From Episyrphus balteatus (Eukaryota; Arthropoda; Insecta; Diptera; Syrphidae), in the NCBI RefSeq assembly GCF_945859705.1, contig NC_079137.1, forward strand, positions 73,244,277 through 73,308,276: a stretch of DNA of 64,000 bases, given 5' to 3'. Positions 59,859 through 64,000 of the stretch are shown piece by piece. Each line of letters starts with the position of its first letter. The first letter of the stretch is position 1. The notes beneath the pieces are model-generated. The model had not been told where the DNA came from, did not search any database, and saw nothing but the letters and a program-made list of their open reading frames with translations. The translations under genes were made by a program, and so were the position numbers.

Positions 59859-60074
59859 AAACATGTTAAAAAGCGTATCCAGTTTGTAAAAGATTACATA
59901 AACTGGCCAGCGAAGTAATAGCGTAACATATTGTTTACTGATGCGAGCAAATTTGTCCTCTTTGGTGGTACTGGATCTCCAGAATACGTCCGACGTCCAC
60001 CCAATACGGAATATGTTCCAAAGTATACGACGGAAAAAGTTAAACATGGAGGGTCGAAAATTTTAGTATTTTAA
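59859..60074 (+). pseudogene. Tc1-type transposase, start of catalytic domain (stops inside)
   Basis: Reads KHVKKRIQFVKDYINWPAK, two adjacent stops (TAA TAG), then ILFTDASKFVLFGG, YVRRPPNTEYVPKYT and VKHGGSKILVF. It corresponds to the segment of Tc1 transposases around the first catalytic aspartate (usually WSDESKFxLF) and the conserved VRRPxGxxYxPKYT...VKHGGGSVMVW stretch. The remainder of the DDE domain is absent: homology stops near 60074, just before the inverted arm begins. Not functional. Confidence 0.8.
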
Positions 60075-60111
60075 CATATTTCTTTGTTAACAGCGGTACT
60101 TTATGTGAACT

Positions 60112-60410
60112 TCAAGCGTACAAATTAGTCTCTAACAGTCGCCTCCGAATGTTCACTGCACTGCAATCCAGGGTTAAAGCCTTCTGGATTTGAAACGACG
60201 ATGCAGAAGGCTCAACTTTGCTCATCTGGACAATACGCCTGCCATCTACGACGGTCTTTTTTCTTTTTCTACCGCACGTTTCGGGTTTTTCGTTGAGTTT
60301 ATTGCATTGGCTACCATTGTAGGGGAGCATCCTTATATAACCTTGAATTTCCAAGTAGGTTTTCCCTTCTTCAAGCAGCTTTCGTAAAAGTTTCCGTTAT
60401 CCGAACTGCA
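60112..60410 (-). pseudogene. Tc1-type transposase, N-terminal part (inverted right arm)
   Basis: Minus-strand copy of the left-arm sequence. It reads LLEEGKTYLEIQGYIRMLP, NGSQCNKLNEKPETCGRKRK and IQKALTLDCSAVNIRRRLLE, ending NLYA-stop. It keeps the eight-residue TLDCSAVN segment missing from the left arm, so the two copies have diverged since the inversion-duplication. Confidence 0.8.
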
Positions 60411-60879
60411 GTGTTTTGCTCTTCGAACTTTAAATAGATTAAAACCGAAACAAATCGTTTTTTGTTGAAAAATTGTTCATATTATATGAGTACTTACTTT
60501 TAAACCAAAAATAAATATTCTTTATTATAAACCGCTTTTAAATTCTTCAAAAATAACTTTAACTACTATTATTTTGAACAGGTCAAATTAGAAAGAACAA
60601 CCAAAAGTCAATGAAAAATTATTTGGAACCTTCTTTTTCATTTTGAAACTATGATACATTTATCAGTAATTGACCGTTACAAACTTTGACATCAAAGAAA
60701 CTAAATTTTTAACCGTAGAAACACCGTAATTATAAAAAATGTTTTTTTGATGCAGCCACTACTATTATTTTGAACACAACTGTAAAAGCATACATTAAAA
60801 ATTAAAAACTTGACTTTTGGCACATTAGACATCCATTTTAAAGTTTAAGTGGAATTTTTGTCAAAAAGAACAAAATACA

Positions 60880-61030
60880 GTCTAGTGGTCTTAACAAAGT
60901 AAAATTAAAAATCAAGGCTTGCTGCAATATTTAAATCATTTAATCTTATTACACATTATTCAGAATTGTAGACAATCATCTTGTTACTAAAATCATGTAA
61001 AATAATTTACAAAACTTTGGGGGTCCTAAG
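60880..61030. repeat. GGGTCCTAA boxes after the Tc1 element
   Basis: GTGGTCTTAAC near 60885 and GGGGGTCCTAAG near 61019, about 135 bp apart, continuing the array at 58267-59185. Confidence 0.5.
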
Positions 61031-63180
61031 AAATAATAGAGTAACAAGATTGTCATTTAATAAAATCTGAAGTAAGCTTATTTCTTTATGAAAATTAATT
61101 TCTTCTTTCACACTTATCTAATATAAAAGAGCTTGCCGACAGTTGATATATATAATTCAATACAACTTCCTGTTAAATGAATTAATCATACCTCAAAGCA
61201 ATGCATTCGAAACCCAATAATTACCATATATCTACTTATATCCAAATGCAAGTTATAATAATGAAATTTTATCCACTTAATTCAATAATTCAATAATCAT
61301 ATACTTGTACATTTTTCTCACCTCGCACCGCACTCACATACCTACATTCAATGAACTTTTCTCTCGACTTAACAAATCATTTCACTAATTTTTTTTTATA
61401 TACAAAGTATCCAATTTCACAAGAAATATCTCCCGGGAAATGTTGTGGAGAGTAAAAAAAAAAAAAACCTTCGTGACTTTCAATTTTTTTTTTTTTTATT
61501 ATTTTTTTATTTTTTTTTTATTGTTTTCATAAAATTTTTTTCTTTTTCTTAAATAATTGTTTTAAAGACAAGTCTCTTGAACTAGCTTAATCTTAAATCT
61601 TTAACATTATAAAATGTTTAAAAAAAAAAAAAACCACAAGCAAGTAGGTTTTAGCCCCCCTTCTTTATGGCTGGTTATTTTCTTTATTGGCTCGACTGCA
61701 CTTGGTGTGGATTATCGGTTGTAGCTTAACTGCTACTTAAAATCATAAAAAAATGTGTGTGCTTTCTGAGTACAAAAACAATAACAAAAAAAAAAAAACT
61801 GAATATACTTTCTAAATGGATTTTGTATTTTTTTTTTTTTGAGTTTTTGTTTTTTTTTTTGCTTCTTAGAAACTACCCATGTATGGTGAAAAAAAACATA
61901 ACTCATTTACCTACTTTATTTTGCGGGGGGACAACAACCAACAACACTCTACCATCACTAAAAGAAATAATTCTCAAGGGTTCTCCATCCTAAAACACCC
62001 TGTCCAAGCTCTGGCTAGCTAGAGACATAGCCAGTGGGTGAATTGGATACAAGGAGCTTAGCTTGCTCATGACTGTGATATAAGTCTGTATTTTTTTAAT
62101 ATTTTTTTTTTTTATTCTGTGTGCTTCTTATTGATGTCTGATTAATGCAAATTGAGTTTATTGTTGCTATGGATATTGTATCTCGATCTCTCTCGATACA
62201 CTTTTAGGTACTACACAACACAGTGCAAAGATTTGTATATAGCGTGTTGAATGAGTGTTCAATCAGTTGTTGTGGACTTATGGAGGTGTTGTGTAATTTA
62301 ATGCGATTATAGTGCAAGGTTCTGCTTAGTGAAGGTGGTGTACCTTTTTTTTTTGCTTATGTCTTACTCAATGGGAGGTTTGGATTTTGAAAAAAAAAAA
62401 AAAAAAAAAAAAAAAATAGGGCTTGGCGCCACTTTCGTAGAAGTGTCAGTACACATTTGTCAATAGTTTATGTATGTCTAGATTTGTATTGCAATTCTCA
62501 CTTATGTTATAATTTAGATAAATAGAAGGTTGGAATTGAGTCATAGCCTTGGTGGTCAGTAAAAAGTTAATTTTTTTTTTTTTTTACAATTCCTCAGTTC
62601 AAGACATTTCCTCTCAATTTTATCACGATATATCTTTAAGTTTTGAGGTTCCTTAAAAGTAACTTCCAAAAATAATATTATCTGTCAAATTTATCTCAAA
62701 TCATTAAAATGTAATTTTTACTGACGGTAATTCAAAGGAGTTGTTTTTTTTTTTTTTTTTTTTTTTTTTTTTGATAGTTTGATAACAAAATTCAGGTCAC
62801 GTAGAGAATAAACAAACAAACGGAACAAAAACTTTTAACATCCGGATTTTTCGAAACCAATAGATTTTTTTGTATGCCACTTACCAAAATGACTCACACT
62901 TAAGATACCTTCTCAAATAAGGAAACTATACCCTCTTACAGGTGTCAGTTGTTGTTGTTTTTTTTTTTTTTTTTTTAATCTTATTCTTATTTTCTCTTTG
63001 ACCCGACTATTCTTATATTTTGTTTGTTATTATACGAATATGTAATAAAAAAAATTAAAAAATAATCTGATTTGGCGCATCGCACATCAAATAGCTTCTT
63101 TTTTTTTATTTTGATACCTTTTTCAAAGAAACTAAAATGTGGATGTGGTGACCATCTGACTATTATTTACGAATCATACT
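61031..63180. other. A+T-rich, homopolymer-rich DNA
   Basis: Contains A27 at 62390-62416, T29 at 62744-62772 and many shorter runs. A more complex piece at about 61980-62085 has no recognised features. No gene supported. Confidence 0.6.
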
Positions 63181-63184
63181 GCTA

Positions 63185-63475
63185 AATTGAGTTAGGACCC
63201 TCAAAGCTAAAGTAAGAAGTCAGGAAATGAAAACTGCTCAAAAGAAATACAAAGGTTTTCTGGATAAAGGGCAATAAATTCAGTACTATTTACTTTGAAT
63301 AATTAAGACAAAATTTTCCTGGGGTCCTAAGTTTTGAATCATATTTTTTCTGTTTAAAAAAATCAAAAAATCATGCAATGATGTGCAGGGAATCTTTCAA
63401 TGTAGTTTTCTCAGCATTATTTTGGAATTTACTTAAAAAGTTAAGGTCCTAAGATATATTTTTGAAGATATATTT
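63185..63475. repeat. diverged duplicate of 58905-59190
   Basis: GGTCCTAA boxes at 63192 (inverted), 63322 and 63444 match those at 58912, 59039 and 59164 in order, orientation and spacing (130 and 122 against 127 and 125 bp). The sequence between is also recognisably related (for example ATCTTTCAATGTAG in both) but visibly diverged. This is a segmental duplicate about 4.28 kb away. Confidence 0.8.
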
Positions 63476-64000
63476 TAAGACCTTGGTCAAAAATTCAAAA
63501 ATGGCCTTCGACAATGTAGGTTGGCACTCATTTTTGTGATAAGAAAAATACAAACTCAGTCTAGGGGCCCAAAAAAAAAACATCTCAATAATACGACTTT
63601 TGTGAATAAATTTGAAAATGATAGAAGTGTAGGAACGGTAGCTTAGCAAAGAACCACTTCTTGAGCTAATTTTTTTTAAGTCAGAAAAAAGGTTCATAAT
63701 AAGCATAAGCCTGGTTAAAAATAAGCCATTTAAGTTCAAAGGTTTTGAAATAAAAATTTATTTTACTAAAATGGTCACCATAATTAGTTAGGTAGTTAGC
63801 TCTTTAATTTTTTTGCTTTGTTATTCTTTTGAAATACCTACTTCTTTTTTTGATCCCTTTTTTTAAATGAATCCTACAGCTGGTTTTAGTGTCAATGTCC
63901 CTTAATGTAGGAGAGGTTAGTTTTGACAAAAAAAAAAAATAATTTATTGGCTAATAAAGATGTTTTGATTGTTTTTGTTTTGTTTTACTTTTTTTTTTAT
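63476..64000. other. A+T-rich DNA, nothing clear
   Basis: The 96-residue minus-strand frame at 63449-63739 overlaps the duplicated repeat at one end and has no family features. Not supported as a gene. Confidence 0.5.

Larger units (their letters stand above)
59188..60782. mobile_element. Tc1-type foldback element with duplicated, inverted 5' half
   Basis: Ends are CAGCTGTGTTCAAAATAATA at 59188 and its complement (one mismatch in the first 10 bases) ending at 60782. TA is present on both outer sides (59186-59187, 60783-60784). The two arms (about 59188-59840 and 60110-60782) are inverted copies of one another, each containing the 5' end and the N-terminal transposase code. The centre (59841-60109) is single-copy and holds the start of the catalytic domain. 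The true 3' half of the element is missing and has been replaced by an inverted copy of the 5' half. Confidence 0.9.

Noticed and set aside
59625..60047. 140-residue minus-strand open frame
   Set aside because: Shadow of the plus-strand Tc1 transposase remnants, which match the family on the opposite strand.
59163..63444. GGGTCCTAA boxes as relics of the RT LGP codons (TTA GGA CCC)
   Set aside because: The snippet at 18084-18131 does contain this word, but none of the 58-63 kb boxes I checked has a PQG-like sequence at the right distance.
1..64000. CRISPR array
   Set aside because: Recurring words are short, occur in both orientations and have irregular spacers with no direct repeats of CRISPR length; the DNA is eukaryotic.
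1..64000. tRNA, rRNA or spliceosomal RNA genes
   Set aside because: No cloverleaf with paired A and B boxes, no rRNA core stretches and no U-snRNA sequences were recognised by eye. A tRNAscan/Infernal run would settle this.

Overview
The window looks like about 64 kb of non-coding, strongly A+T-rich insect DNA, most likely from a fly (Diptera). That reading rests on Jockey-type non-LTR retrotransposon fragments, a Tc1-type transposase remnant, TIR-bounded non-autonomous elements, fly-like CAA/GATA/TCA microsatellites, very many poly-A/poly-T runs and no sign of prokaryotic gene density. It could be intergenic or a set of very long introns. No complete protein-coding gene can be supported. The best host-gene candidate is one possible exon near the left edge (922-1081), with a hydrophobic stretch and a consensus 5' splice site. 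A few G+C-richer islets (560-1150, 8330-8560, 11276-11396, 39140-39540, 42490-42600, 50030-50350) may be exons, leaders or enhancers.

Layout. 1-1150: islet with the possible exon. 1489-10330: a field of TTTAGTAC/GTACTAAA boxes, interrupted by a near-perfect 1.07 kb foldback element (4695-5765) and containing a clear ~125-bp tandem array (9130-9545). 12705-17510: a block of GTACTGAGTAC boxes split by two TIR elements 64 bp apart, a TA-flanked 1.05 kb element (12929-13977) and a 3.07 kb hAT-type element with an exact 8-bp target duplication (14042-17113). 18-36 kb: more box arrays (CAAATCGATTGC, TTTAGTAC, CAACAATGTTG, TTCGCAAA, CAACATGTTG) and a second large foldback (30704-32118). 37.4-41.7 kb: a ~145-bp degenerate T-rich array, then AAGTTGC boxes. 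44481-45488: a TIR-bounded element filled with TATAACAG boxes. 46-49 kb: locally multiplied reverse-transcriptase-like snippets. 50640-51195: a 61-bp satellite. 53.5-55.3 kb: non-LTR retrotransposon remains. 57.4-63.5 kb: GGGTCCTAA boxes, split by a Tc1 foldback element (59188-60782).

The most unusual property spans the whole window. DNA that looks unique is organised in successive patches, and each patch has its own short, usually dyad-symmetric word. The word recurs on a spacing of roughly 100-150 bp while the sequence between copies has diverged. Different patches use different words but similar spacing. In two cases the patch coincides with a TIR-bounded element, and in three places the underlying tandem duplication is still visible. 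The conservative reading is decayed tandem arrays or non-autonomous elements whose unit carries a preserved palindromic box. A functional box, such as a protein or transposase binding site, is possible but unproven. All repeat counts, spacings and similarities were read by eye and not computed.
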